From: CAYGZA01 sp964354135
Lineage (GTDB): Bacteria; Planctomycetota; Planctomycetia; Pirellulales; Thermoguttaceae
Direction of reading: 5' to 3'
NCBI GenBank assembly: GCA_964354135.1
Contig: CAYGZA010000190.1
Coordinates: 1-12,920, forward strand
DNA: 12,920 nucleotides
The notes beneath the pieces were generated by a model. The model did no database searches. It had not been told where the DNA came from and saw only the letters and a list, made by a program, of their open reading frames with translations. Shown here one piece after another: positions 6,410-12,920 of this stretch (its first letter is position 1; the number at the start of each line of letters is the position of its first letter). Both the position numbers and the translations under genes were made by a program.

Positions 6410-6549
6410 TTCGCAGATTTGTTGCCTACACAAGACAATGGGATTGGTCCTCGCGAGTGGGCAAGGCTTTGGTCAGGCAACGTTGGGGATGGGCTGGTAA
6501 CGCTTGCCACCTTGTTCGGGGCAGTGCCATGAGTTGGGAAGGTCAGGCT

Positions 6550-7539
6550 ATGGTACGCAAAACGGCTCTTGCAATGCTGGGATGGGTTGCACTCTGTTCC
6601 GCCGCTTGGGGGCAGGAATGGGCAGTGAAGATGTTCGACGCCACGCGGCACAACTTCGGGACCGTGGCGGCGGGAGCCAAGGCCGTATACGAATTCGAGA
6701 TGAAGAACATTTTCATCGAGGACATCCACGTTGCCGGCGTTCGCACCAGTTGCGGCTGCACGTCGCCCTCGGTGAAGAAGGAGTGGCTCAAGACCTACGA
6801 GAAGGGAGCGATTGTGGCGGTGTTCAACACCCGGACCTTCTCGGGGAGCCGCGGGGCCACGCTGACCGTCACCATCGACAAGCCCTACTTTGCCGAGGTG
6901 CAGTTGCAGGTGAGCGGGTACATCCGCCGCGACGTGGTGCTCAATCCCGGCGGCGTGGAATTCGGAACCGTGGACCAGGGAAAGGCAACCGAGAAGACGA
7001 TCGCCGTCCATTATGCCGGGCGAAACGACTGGCGAATCGTCGACGTCAAGAGCGCCAACCCATACGTCTCCGGCAAAGTGGTCGAAACCGGCCGCTACGG
7101 CGGGCAGGTTAGCTACAACCTGGTCGTCCGCCTCGATGAGAAGGCGCCGCCGGGTTACATCCACGACCACCTGGTGCTCATGACCGACGACCGCAGCGGG
7201 ACCCAGGTCCCGGTGGCGGTGGAAGGCGTGGTGCAGTCGGGGATTGTGGTCAGCCCATCGTCGCTCTTCCTCGGCGTATTGCAGCCCGGCCAGAAGGTGA
7301 CCAAGCAACTGGTCATCAAGAGCAAGAAGCCGTTCCGAATCCTCTCGGTCACTGCCGACGGCCAGGGATTTCAGTTCGACACCTCGGCCGAGAACACGCC
7401 CAAGCAACTGCACCTGATTCCGGTGACCTTCGTTGCCGGGGAGGAGCCGGGCAAGATCAGCAAGACGATCCGCATCGAGACCGACTTGGGCGAGACGGCG
7501 CCCGTGCTGTCGGCCTACGCGGTGGTCGTCGGGCAGTAA
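6550..7539 (+). CDS. Secreted DUF1573 domain protein
   Basis: Exported protein of 329 residues with unknown exact role. The start at ATG 6550 gives a clean signal peptide (MVRK, hydrophobic ALAMLGWVALCSAAWG, likely cut after Gly21) and is preceded by GGAAGG seven bases away. Earlier in-frame ATGs at 6457 and 6529 would bury the signal peptide. The first mature domain is DUF1573: HNFGTV.AGAKAVYEFEMKN, then the signature TSCGCTSPSV (66-75). At least two further beta-sandwich repeats follow (VEFGTVDQGKATEKTIAV and LFLGVLQPGQKVTKQLVI), of the kind grouped with ASH/Ig-like folds. No membrane anchor or catalytic motif is seen, so it is probably a periplasmic or cell-surface binding or structural protein. 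DUF1573 proteins are numerous in Planctomycetota and Bacteroidota. Its stop lies one base from the convergent stop of the small membrane protein gene. Confidence 0.9.
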   Translation: MVRKTALAMLGWVALCSAAWGQEWAVKMFDATRHNFGTVAAGAKAVYEFEMKNIFIEDIHVAGVRTSCGCTSPSVKKEWLKTYEKGAIVAVFNTRTFSGSRGATLTVTIDKPYFAEVQLQVSGYIRRDVVLNPGGVEFGTVDQGKATEKTIAVHYAGRNDWRIVDVKSANPYVSGKVVETGRYGGQVSYNLVVRLDEKAPPGYIHDHLVLMTDDRSGTQVPVAVEGVVQSGIVVSPSSLFLGVLQPGQKVTKQLVIKSKKPFRILSVTADGQGFQFDTSAENTPKQLHLIPVTFVAGEEPGKISKTIRIETDLGETAPVLSAYAVVVGQ

Positions 7540-7540
7540 A

Positions 7541-7699
7541 TCAGCGGTTGCGGAAATCGTCCGGGGCGCGGCATTCCTTGCAGCCGATACAGCGATCCCG
7601 GCCGCGATGCGCTCGCCGACCCCGCAGGCGGCAGGCCAAGAAGACCGCCGCCGCCAAAACCACTCCTAACGCTGCCAGGTCTTGCCAGGTGAGATTCAT
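7541..7699 (-). CDS. Small single-pass membrane protein with CxxCxxC tail
   Basis: A 52-residue reading frame starting MNLTWQDLAALGVVLAAAVF. One transmembrane helix (about 8-23) is followed by a very basic stretch (RLRGRRAHRGRDR), then CIGCKEC (37-43) and a short tail. Start ATG 7699 has GAGG six bases upstream on the minus strand. The layout (short N terminus, one helix, basic linker, clustered Cys) resembles the small FeoB-associated Cys-rich membrane proteins (about 50-70 residues). However, no feoA or feoB is adjacent, so that link is a guess. The basic residues after the helix suggest the Cys tail faces the cytoplasm, where it might bind a metal. It is transcribed toward the DUF1573 gene. 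The longer in-frame extension to 7846 has low-complexity, unlikely sequence. Confidence 0.6.
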   Translation of the reverse strand: MNLTWQDLAALGVVLAAAVFLACRLRGRRAHRGRDRCIGCKECRAPDDFRNR

Positions 7700-7783
7700 A
7701 GTCCGCCTCGGCTGATGCCGCATCGAGTTGGGGGGCCTTGGTTCCTCATCGGAACCCCTCTCTGGGCTTCTCGTAGGCCCAAC

Positions 7784-7814
7784 GGATTCTATCCCGACTA
7801 ACTGGATTCTATCC
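7784..7814. promoter_or_regulatory. Two tandem palindromes GGAT-TCT-ATCC, 20-base period
   Basis: The 11-base sequence GGATTCTATCC occurs at 7784-7794 and again at 7804-7814. Each is itself an inverted repeat (GGAT and ATCC arms around TCT). Spacing of 20 bases places both on the same face of the helix, as for cooperative dimer binding. The site lies 85-115 bases upstream of the small membrane protein gene and about 160 bases upstream of the protease promoter. Confidence 0.45.
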
Positions 7815-7974
7815 GTTACCGTGCAGGCCGGCTGCTTGATTCGCACGGATAATCCGGCATAGCCGGCAAGTCGCGAAGAGACAGTGCGGCCAGGCGCGGG
7901 CGTTTTGTTGCGCGCGCGGAGGGCCGTTTATGCGGCCCGTAGCGAGGAGGCGGGGACGAGCCGGCCCGGGTTTT

Positions 7975-8003
7975 TTGACCCCGCCGGAATCGTGTTCTAT
8001 ATT
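7975..8003 (+). promoter_or_regulatory. Sigma70-type promoter for the S41 protease gene
   Basis: TTGACC (7975-7980), a 17-base spacer and TATATT (7998-8003) match the consensus at five of six positions in each box. The predicted start near 8010 gives a leader of about 85 bases to ATG 8096. Confidence 0.65.
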
Positions 8004-8095
8004 CCTTTTGGTCTGGAGCCTGTGCTCGGGTTCCGGACGCCCCACCGCCCGGGGAACCGCGGCGCGACGATGCACACCCGATGACGGATGGAACC

Positions 8096-9793
8096 ATGCG
8101 ACGGAAGCCCCTACCTTTCTGCGCTCTCCTGCTGGGCGCGCTGGCGGCGGTTGTCAGTTTGGCTCCCGGCGTGCGGGGCCAGAGCGCATCTCTCTCGCCG
8201 GGGAACGCGCCGCCGGCCCTTGCCCCGCCGGCCAACGCGCCGCGCGGCAGTGCCGCGACGGTCAATGCCCCAGAGCGGACGGAGTGGCTCCACCGCGGCC
8301 AGGCCCTGGAGGTGCAGCACCGTTGGGGTGAAGCCCTTACGCACTACGAAGAGGCGCTGCGCCAGTTCCCCGGCGACGGCGGCCTGAAGAACCGCTTCGA
8401 TCTCGCCCGAACGCACTACGAGCTCGGGCGCCGCTACAGCGACCGCAGCTTCCGCGACGGCCTGACGAGGATGTCGCTCCAGGGGACCCTCGATCTGTAC
8501 GGCGACGTGCTCTTGAAGGTGCAGGCCCACTACGTCGAAGTCCCCCGCTGGAAAGAGCTGATCGACCGCGGCACCAGCGGCTTGGAAGTGGCCCTCGGCG
8601 AGCCGGCCTTCCTCCAGGCCAATGCGCCCCGGGCGAATGAGCAGGCGGTGGGCCAATTCCGCGAGGAGATCCGCCGGCTGCTCGGCCCGCGGAACGTCCG
8701 GTCCCGCGGCGACGCCCGCGACGCGGTGGCTGCGGCCGCCGGGCTGGCGTCGGAGCGCCTGGGACTGCCGCCGAATGCCGTGGTGATGGAGTACGCCTGC
8801 GGAGCGGCTAGCGCGCTGGACGCCTACTCCACCTACCTGACTCCCGAGCAGTTGACCGAGGTGTACTCGCAGATCGAAGGGAACTTCATCGGCCTCGGGG
8901 TGGAGTTGAAGGCGGTGGACGGCTCGCTCCTGATCGTTCGCGTGATTCCCAACAGTCCGGCCAAGCGGGCCGGGCTGCGGGAGGGCGATCGCATCGTCGC
9001 CGTCGACGGCCGGACCATCCGCAGCCTCTCGACGGACCACGCCGCCGATCTGCTCCAAGGCGACGAAGGGACCACGGTCGCGTTGTCCGTCCTCAGCCCG
9101 GGAAGCCCGCAACGCGACGTCAGCCTCCGCAGGCAGCGGGTCGAGGTGCCCAGCGTCGACGAGGCCCAGTTGCTCGACCGCAGCAACGGCATCGCCTACC
9201 TGAAGCTGACGTGCTTCCAGAAGACCACGTACCGCGACCTCGATAGCGCCCTGTGGGGCCTCCATCGGGCGGGAATGCGGGGGCTCATCATCGACCTCCG
9301 GGGCAATCCGGGCGGGCTGTTGGCCTCCGCCGTCGACGTAGCCGACCTCTTCCTTGCCCGCGGCGTGATCGTGACCACGCGCGGGCGAGGCGTCCACGAG
9401 GACTACGTCTACTCCGCGCGCGAGGCGGGGACGTGGCGGGTGCCGCTGGTGGTGCTCGTGGATCAAGACAGCGCCAGCGCGGCGGAGATCTTCGCCGGGG
9501 CGATCCGAGACCACCGTCGCGGGACGGTCGTGGGCACGCGAAGCTACGGCAAAGGTTCCGTGCAGGGCATCTTCCCGCTCAGCCTGGGCAACGCCGGCAT
9601 CCGGCTGACCACGGCGAAGTTCTACTCGCCGGCCGGGTATCCTTACAGCGGGGTCGGCGTGGAACCGGACGTGGTGGTCCGCCAGGCGGCCAAGCCGCTT
9701 GACGATTCCAGTTACATCTCGCTTGCCCGCGAGCAGGACGCGATGCTCGCCGCGGCCCTCCAGGTGGCCGAGCAAATGCTGGCCCAGCGTTGA
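8096..9793 (+). CDS. Exported S41 family C-terminal processing protease with PDZ domain
   Basis: Serine protease of the CtpA/Prc (S41) type, which cleaves proteins from their C termini in the periplasm. ATG 8096 gives a signal peptide (MRRKPLPF, then CALLLGALAAVVSLAPGVRG) with GGATGG just upstream. ATG 8081 would add five residues. In 565 residues the order is a Pro/Ala/Asn-rich linker (about 33-60), a helical TPR-like segment (about 62-120), a PDZ domain (about 258-345; GVELKAVDGSLLIVRVIP, SPAKRAGLREGDRI) and the S41 core (about 363-530). DLRGNPGG is at 400-407. By alignment to E. coli Tsp (S430/K455), the catalytic pair is Ser461 in DSASAAEI and Lys486 in SYGKGSVQ, both present with the expected 25-residue distance. 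It lacks a membrane anchor other than the signal peptide. Substrates are unknown. Confidence 0.93.
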   Translation: MRRKPLPFCALLLGALAAVVSLAPGVRGQSASLSPGNAPPALAPPANAPRGSAATVNAPERTEWLHRGQALEVQHRWGEALTHYEEALRQFPGDGGLKNRFDLARTHYELGRRYSDRSFRDGLTRMSLQGTLDLYGDVLLKVQAHYVEVPRWKELIDRGTSGLEVALGEPAFLQANAPRANEQAVGQFREEIRRLLGPRNVRSRGDARDAVAAAAGLASERLGLPPNAVVMEYACGAASALDAYSTYLTPEQLTEVYSQIEGNFIGLGVELKAVDGSLLIVRVIPNSPAKRAGLREGDRIVAVDGRTIRSLSTDHAADLLQGDEGTTVALSVLSPGSPQRDVSLRRQRVEVPSVDEAQLLDRSNGIAYLKLTCFQKTTYRDLDSALWGLHRAGMRGLIIDLRGNPGGLLASAVDVADLFLARGVIVTTRGRGVHEDYVYSAREAGTWRVPLVVLVDQDSASAAEIFAGAIRDHRRGTVVGTRSYGKGSVQGIFPLSLGNAGIRLTTAKFYSPAGYPYSGVGVEPDVVVRQAAKPLDDSSYISLAREQDAMLAAALQVAEQMLAQR

Positions 9794-9929
9794 CGATCGG
9801 CCGGCCGGCCCTGCATCCCAGCCAGCGGCCCGTTCCTTCCCATTCGTCGCGAACATCCCAGACGCTCGCAGATTGTGCGACTTCCGTGTGGCTTTGCGGC
9901 GACCTCCGGAATGTCGGCCGACTTCAGGG

Positions 9930-9959
9930 TTGCAGCCCCGGGGCGTGCGGTGCTACATT
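9930..9959 (+). promoter_or_regulatory. Possible extended -10 promoter right at the MMPL start
   Basis: TGCTACATT (9951-9959) reads as an extended -10 (TG-N-TACATT), with a weak TTGCAG (9930-9935) 18 bases upstream. Transcription would begin near 9966, which is the A of the MMPL start codon. No Shine-Dalgarno sequence precedes that ATG, so a leaderless transcript is possible. Confidence 0.3.
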
Positions 9960-9965
9960 CCGGGC

Positions 9966-12338
9966 ATGTTCGACCGAGTGGGAGCGATCATAACGCGCCG
10001 CTGGCTTGGGGTGCTCTTGGCGTGGACGGCGCTGGCCGGGCTCATTCAGGCGTTTGCGCCCCGATGGGATGACGTAACCCGGGACGGCGATTTTGCCTAT
10101 CTTCCCGAGTCGATGACCAGCGTCCAGGGCGAAAAACTCTTGGAGGCGGCGTTTCCGGAAGCCCTTCCCAAGAGTGCGGTCATCTTGGTGGTTGCCCGGG
10201 GCGATGGGCCGCTCCAGGGCGAGGATGAAGCGGTGGCCGACCGCCTGGTCGAGCGGTTCACTCCGAAAACCGCGGACCTGGGGCCGGTCCTCAGCGTTCT
10301 CAGCCACCAGACACCGGTGGTGGGCGAGAAGCTTCGCAGTCCCACGGACGCGAACGGCCAGGCCCTGCTCATCATGCTCCAGTTGCGGACGGAGTTCATG
10401 GCCGTCGGCAACATGGAGTTCTTGGCCGGGATCCAGGAAACGCTCGATGAGTTCCGCCAAGCGGAAGATTTTCCTCCCGGCCTCGAATTGGGGATTACGG
10501 GCTCCGCGGCCATCGGCAGCGACATGCTCTTCTCCGGCGAAGAGAGCATCCGCAACACCGAGCGGACCACGATCCTCCTGGTGATTGCGATTCTGCTCTT
10601 GGTCTACCGGGCGCCCGGGCTGGTGGTGGTGCCGCTGGTGACGATCTTCGCCTCGCTGGTCGTGGCCACAGGCGTCGTGGCGGCGCTCGCCCAATGGAGC
10701 GCCGACTCCGGCTGGCTCGACTACAAGGTCTTCAAGACCACCAAGATCTTCGTGGTGGTGATCCTCTTCGGGGCGGGGACCGATTTCTGCCTGTTCTTGA
10801 TCTCCCGTTACAAGGAAGAGCTGGAGCGGGGATTCGGGCCTGCGGAAGCCATCGCCCGGGCGTTGGGCCGGGTCGGCGGGGCCGTCACCGCCAGCGCCAT
10901 GACCACGATCCTCGGCCTGGGGGCGATGGCGCTGACGCAGTTCGGCAAGTTCCGCAACAGCGGTCCCACGATCGCCCTGTGTCTGGTCGTCGCGCTGGTG
11001 GCCAGCGTCACGCTTGCCCCGGCCCTGCTGCGGGGCATCGGGCCGATCGTTTTCTGGCCCTTCGGGCGCGGGATACGGCGCGGGCAAACGGGTCCCGGCC
11101 GGCACGCCGGCGAGGAAAGCGAATCCGGGGCCTCGCTCTTCGCGGGGTTCTGGCGGTGGATCGCCCGCCAAGTGATCACGCGGCCCGGGCTGATCCTCGT
11201 GGGGAGCCTCTTGCTCCTTTCCCCGCTGGCCTATCAGGGTACGGGGATCGAAGTGACCTACGATTTGCTGAGCGAGCTGCCGGCCAACCGCCCCAGCGTT
11301 CCCGGGACGCGATTGCTGCGCGAGCACTTCTCCGCCGGGGAAACCGGCCCGATCACGATTCTGGCGTTCCGCGAGGCGGGCGGGCTGGGCGACTCGAACG
11401 AGACGCGGGACCGGATCGACCGCTTGGCGCAGAAGCTCTACGACCTGCAATACACGGACTCCGGAGGCGCGGCGACCCAACCGGTCGCCAGCGTGCGGAG
11501 CCTCGTCGAGCCGCTCGGCGAGCCGGTGGAGAAGTTCGGCCTCCGCGGCGGTTTTCGCAAGGGGATCGTCCGCTCGCTCACCAAGAGCATGTACCTGGCC
11601 CAGGCCCCCGAGTACGCCGGCAAAGTGACCCGCCTGGACCTGGTTTGCGGCTACGATCCGTTTTCCCCGGAGAGCATCCGCTTCCTCGACCATCTCGACG
11701 AGTCTCTACGGCAACTGGCGGAGCAGGACCCGGAATGGCGCGGGACGAAGTTCCACTTTCTGGGGACGACCGCGGGGATCCGCGACCTGAAGAACGTGAC
11801 CGGAAGCGACCTGTTCCTGATCCAGTGGCTCGTGCCGCTGGCCGTGCTGGCGGTGCTGATCGTCATCCTCCACCGCCCGCTGGTTTCGGTCTATCTGGTT
11901 CTGTCGGTGCTCTTCGGCTATTACGTCTCCATGGGCGTCACGAAGCTTTTCTTCATGGGCTACTACGGCGAGACGTTCGACGGCCTGGACTGGAAGGTGC
12001 CGATGTTCCTGTTCGTGATCCTCGTGGCCGTGGGCGAGGACTACAACATCTACCTGGCAACGCGGGTCTACGAAGAGCAGCGGCGGCGCGGGCGGGTGGA
12101 AGGGCTGCGGGTGGCGCTGGTTCGCACCGGCGGGATCATCACTAGTTGCGGCGTGATCATGGCCGGGACGTTCGCCTCGATGCTCACCGGCACCCTGCGG
12201 GCCGTTCACGAGCTGGGGTTCGCGCTCTCCTTCGGGGTCCTGCTCGACACGTTCATCATCCGCACCGTCTTGGTGCCGGCGTTCATGGTGCTCTGGGACC
12301 GCTGGGCCCAACATGGTCGCGTCGGTGCGGAGAGATGA
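9966..12338 (+). CDS. MMPL/RND superfamily inner-membrane transporter
   Basis: Large membrane protein (790 residues) of the MMPL group of RND transporters, which use the proton gradient to move lipids or other hydrophobic molecules. The halves are repeated. Half 1 has TM1 (about 12-30), a large periplasmic loop (about 31-198), then a TM bundle (200-355) containing GTDFCLFLISRYKEEL (271-286). Half 2 has TM7 (about 406-424), a periplasmic loop (425-610) and a TM bundle (615-777) with GEDYNIYLATRVYEE (690-704). Asp273 and Asp692 are at the positions used for proton relay in this family. The start was set at ATG 9966, since the frame upstream has no protein-like sequence and MFDRVGAIITRRWLGVLL is a typical N terminus. 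It follows the protease gene by 172 bases. The substrate cannot be predicted. Confidence 0.93.
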   Translation: MFDRVGAIITRRWLGVLLAWTALAGLIQAFAPRWDDVTRDGDFAYLPESMTSVQGEKLLEAAFPEALPKSAVILVVARGDGPLQGEDEAVADRLVERFTPKTADLGPVLSVLSHQTPVVGEKLRSPTDANGQALLIMLQLRTEFMAVGNMEFLAGIQETLDEFRQAEDFPPGLELGITGSAAIGSDMLFSGEESIRNTERTTILLVIAILLLVYRAPGLVVVPLVTIFASLVVATGVVAALAQWSADSGWLDYKVFKTTKIFVVVILFGAGTDFCLFLISRYKEELERGFGPAEAIARALGRVGGAVTASAMTTILGLGAMALTQFGKFRNSGPTIALCLVVALVASVTLAPALLRGIGPIVFWPFGRGIRRGQTGPGRHAGEESESGASLFAGFWRWIARQVITRPGLILVGSLLLLSPLAYQGTGIEVTYDLLSELPANRPSVPGTRLLREHFSAGETGPITILAFREAGGLGDSNETRDRIDRLAQKLYDLQYTDSGGAATQPVASVRSLVEPLGEPVEKFGLRGGFRKGIVRSLTKSMYLAQAPEYAGKVTRLDLVCGYDPFSPESIRFLDHLDESLRQLAEQDPEWRGTKFHFLGTTAGIRDLKNVTGSDLFLIQWLVPLAVLAVLIVILHRPLVSVYLVLSVLFGYYVSMGVTKLFFMGYYGETFDGLDWKVPMFLFVILVAVGEDYNIYLATRVYEEQRRRGRVEGLRVALVRTGGIITSCGVIMAGTFASMLTGTLRAVHELGFALSFGVLLDTFIIRTVLVPAFMVLWDRWAQHGRVGAER

Positions 12339-12507
12339 GTCCGTCGTGGGGGACTGCATACCTCCGCAGCGGCTTTCTCATAGCAGTTGCGCTGCCATCG
12401 GTTCCAGAGTCGAGTTACCTTCCATCGAACCTCCTTGGTTCCCGGAATGCGCATGAAACGATCATCGGACGCCCAGTTCTTGAGCATTCCAGCCCCTTCT
12501 CTGCCGT

Positions 12508-12535
12508 TTGGCCCCATCCCGGAGGTCTGTATAAG
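12508..12535 (+). promoter_or_regulatory. Sigma70-like upstream promoter of glnA
   Basis: TTGGCC (12508-12513), a 16-base spacer and TATAAG (12530-12535). The -10 matches five of six consensus positions and the -35 four of six. It would start transcription near 12542, upstream of the -24/-12 promoter. Confidence 0.45.
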
Positions 12536-12586
12536 TCTTGCTGATAGCCGGATTTGCGCCACAGCGCGGCACCACCGGCACGCAGA

Positions 12587-12602
12587 TGGCACTCCCTTTG
12601 CT
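12587..12602 (+). promoter_or_regulatory. Sigma54 (-24/-12) promoter of glnA
   Basis: TGGCAC (12587-12592), a five-base spacer and TTGCT (12598-12602) match the RpoN consensus TGGCAC-N5-TTGC(A/T). The invariant GG and GC are exactly 12 bases apart. Transcription is predicted near 12613, leaving a leader of about 110 bases. Location upstream of a glutamine synthetase gene fits nitrogen control. Confidence 0.7.
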
Positions 12603-12711
12603 ATCCAGAAACGGGAAGTCGGTGCCCGAGGTACGCTCGGGGCCGTGGGACCCGTTGCCGGCGCAGGGAGCGCCTGGAAATCCGAATGTCGAATCGTTCA
12701 GCTCTTTGTCG

Positions 12712-12721
12712 AAGGGAGGAG
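12712..12721 (+). promoter_or_regulatory. Strong ribosome-binding site fixing the glnA GTG start
   Basis: AAGGGAGGAG lies three bases before GTG 12725. It supports the GTG over the next in-frame ATG codons downstream, which fall inside the conserved N-terminal domain. Confidence 0.7.
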
Positions 12722-12724
12722 TCA

Positions 12725-12920
12725 GTGACCCCAAAAGAGGTATTGGCGTTGTGTCGCGAGAAGGATGTCAAGTCGGTCGATCTCCGTTTCATGGACTTCC
12801 CCGGCCTGTGGCAGCACTTCACGATCCCGGTCGACAAGCTCGATGAGGACGTGTTCGAGGACGGGCTGGGGTTCGACGGCTCCAGCATCCGCGGCTGGCA
12901 GCGGATCAACGAGAGCGACA
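12725..12920 (+). CDS. glnA: Type I glutamine synthetase, N-terminal part (3' end cut by window edge)
   Basis: Cytoplasmic enzyme that makes glutamine from glutamate, ammonia and ATP, the main step of ammonia assimilation. The 65 visible codons give VTPKEVLALCREKDVKSVDL (first residue read as Met), then RFMDFPGLWQHFTIPV and the signature FEDGLGFDGSSIRGWQ. The last is the N-terminal beta-grasp region with the conserved F-DGSSIRGW loop that contributes to the neighbouring subunit's active site. This opening is typical of the dodecameric GlnA (GSI) and not of GSII or GSIII. It starts at GTG 12725, with a strong Shine-Dalgarno sequence. It is preceded by a sigma54-type and a sigma70-type promoter. 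The catalytic and adenylylation regions lie outside the window. Confidence 0.95.
   Translation, partial: MTPKEVLALCREKDVKSVDLRFMDFPGLWQHFTIPVDKLDEDVFEDGLGFDGSSIRGWQRINESD

Larger units (their letters stand above)
5588..6549. other. Long non-coding region between divergent ffh and the DUF1573 gene
   Basis: No reading frame here resembles a known protein; frames on both strands have unlikely composition. Possible regulatory elements are listed separately. A weaker promoter-like pair lies at 6073-6103 on the plus strand (TTGTCG, 19-base spacer, TAGAAT). A small hairpin with TGGGCG/CGCCCA arms (6272-6288) has a five-base loop and no T-run. No tRNA, SRP RNA or other structured RNA was recognised. 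Confidence 0.5.
7700..8095. other. Divergent intergenic region between the small membrane protein and the S41 protease
   Basis: About 400 bases with no credible protein. It holds the paired palindromes (7784-7814), the protease promoter (7975-8003), and two GC-rich hairpins: CCGGC-ATA-GCCGG near 7852-7865, and GGGCCG/CGGCCC around TTTATG (7921-7938). Neither hairpin has a T-run. Confidence 0.5.
12339..12724. other. glnA upstream regulatory region
   Basis: No credible protein-coding frame. A short inverted repeat, AGTCC/GGACT, follows the MMPL stop without a T-run. The rest holds the two promoters and the ribosome-binding site listed separately. No clear NtrC-type enhancer (TGCACCA-N3-TGGTGCA) was found by eye. 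Confidence 0.5.

Noticed and set aside
5588..6549. Possible SRP RNA, tRNA or other structured RNA gene beside ffh
   Set aside because: No SRP RNA core motif, tRNA T-loop or other recognisable RNA signature was found by eye. A covariance-model search would be decisive.
9797..9808. GGCCGGCCGGCC palindrome after the protease gene, considered as a terminator
   Set aside because: It has no loop suited to a stem and no T-run, so it is probably just GC-rich sequence.
8111..9856. Minus-strand open frame of about 580 codons
   Set aside because: Antisense to the S41 protease, whose catalytic motifs lie on the plus strand. No recognisable family on the minus strand.
9924..11693. Minus-strand open frame opposite the MMPL gene
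   Set aside because: Composition is typical of antisense GC-rich coding DNA (rich in Gly, Arg, His, Asp) and no domain is seen.
12206..12592. Minus-strand frame in the glnA upstream region, part of which looks moderately protein-like
   Set aside because: Half of it overlaps the MMPL gene and its first part overlaps the promoters. No family recognised and no ribosome-binding site.

Overview
The window looks like a piece of a high-GC bacterial chromosome, most probably from the Planctomycetota (perhaps a Pirellulales-like lineage). This is inferred from the proteins: a secreted DUF1573 protein, an S41 protease with a PDZ domain, an MMPL transporter, a fragment of an SBBP beta-propeller repeat, and an S16 protein with a long acidic/proline-rich tail. 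Assignments come from reading motifs; no database search was run.

Layout. At 1-553 (minus) lies the N-terminal part of ileS, cut by the window edge. Divergent from it, at 776-1247 (plus), is an overlapping pair of small genes, DUF4160 and DUF2442. At 1375-1713 (minus) is a degenerate SBBP-repeat fragment. From 5587 down to 1714 on the minus strand runs the translation and protein-export cluster, in transcription order ffh, rpsP, trmD, rplS, yraN. rimM, which normally sits between rpsP and trmD, is missing. A 135-bp inverted repeat lies between trmD and rplS, and a GC-rich hairpin lies between ffh and rpsP.

After a 962-bp non-coding stretch containing a good sigma70-type promoter come the secreted DUF1573 protein (6550-7539, plus) and, convergent with it, a 52-residue Cys-rich membrane protein (7541-7699, minus). 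A second promoter-bearing gap leads to an exported C-terminal processing protease (8096-9793) and an MMPL/RND transporter (9966-12338). The window ends in the first 65 codons of glnA (type I glutamine synthetase). Its upstream region carries a perfect -24/-12 (sigma54) promoter and, further upstream, a sigma70-like promoter, which resembles the dual-promoter arrangement known for enterobacterial glnA.

How the genes fit together. The minus-strand block is a housekeeping unit for ribosome assembly, tRNA modification and co-translational targeting. The plus-strand block from 6550 on encodes envelope proteins (a secreted Ig-like protein, a periplasmic protease and an inner-membrane transporter), followed by nitrogen assimilation. 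I found no rRNA, tRNA, CRISPR array, intact insertion sequence or phage gene. The least understood parts are the DUF4160/DUF2442 pair, the dispersed-type repeats, the small Cys-rich protein and the paired palindromes at 7784-7814.
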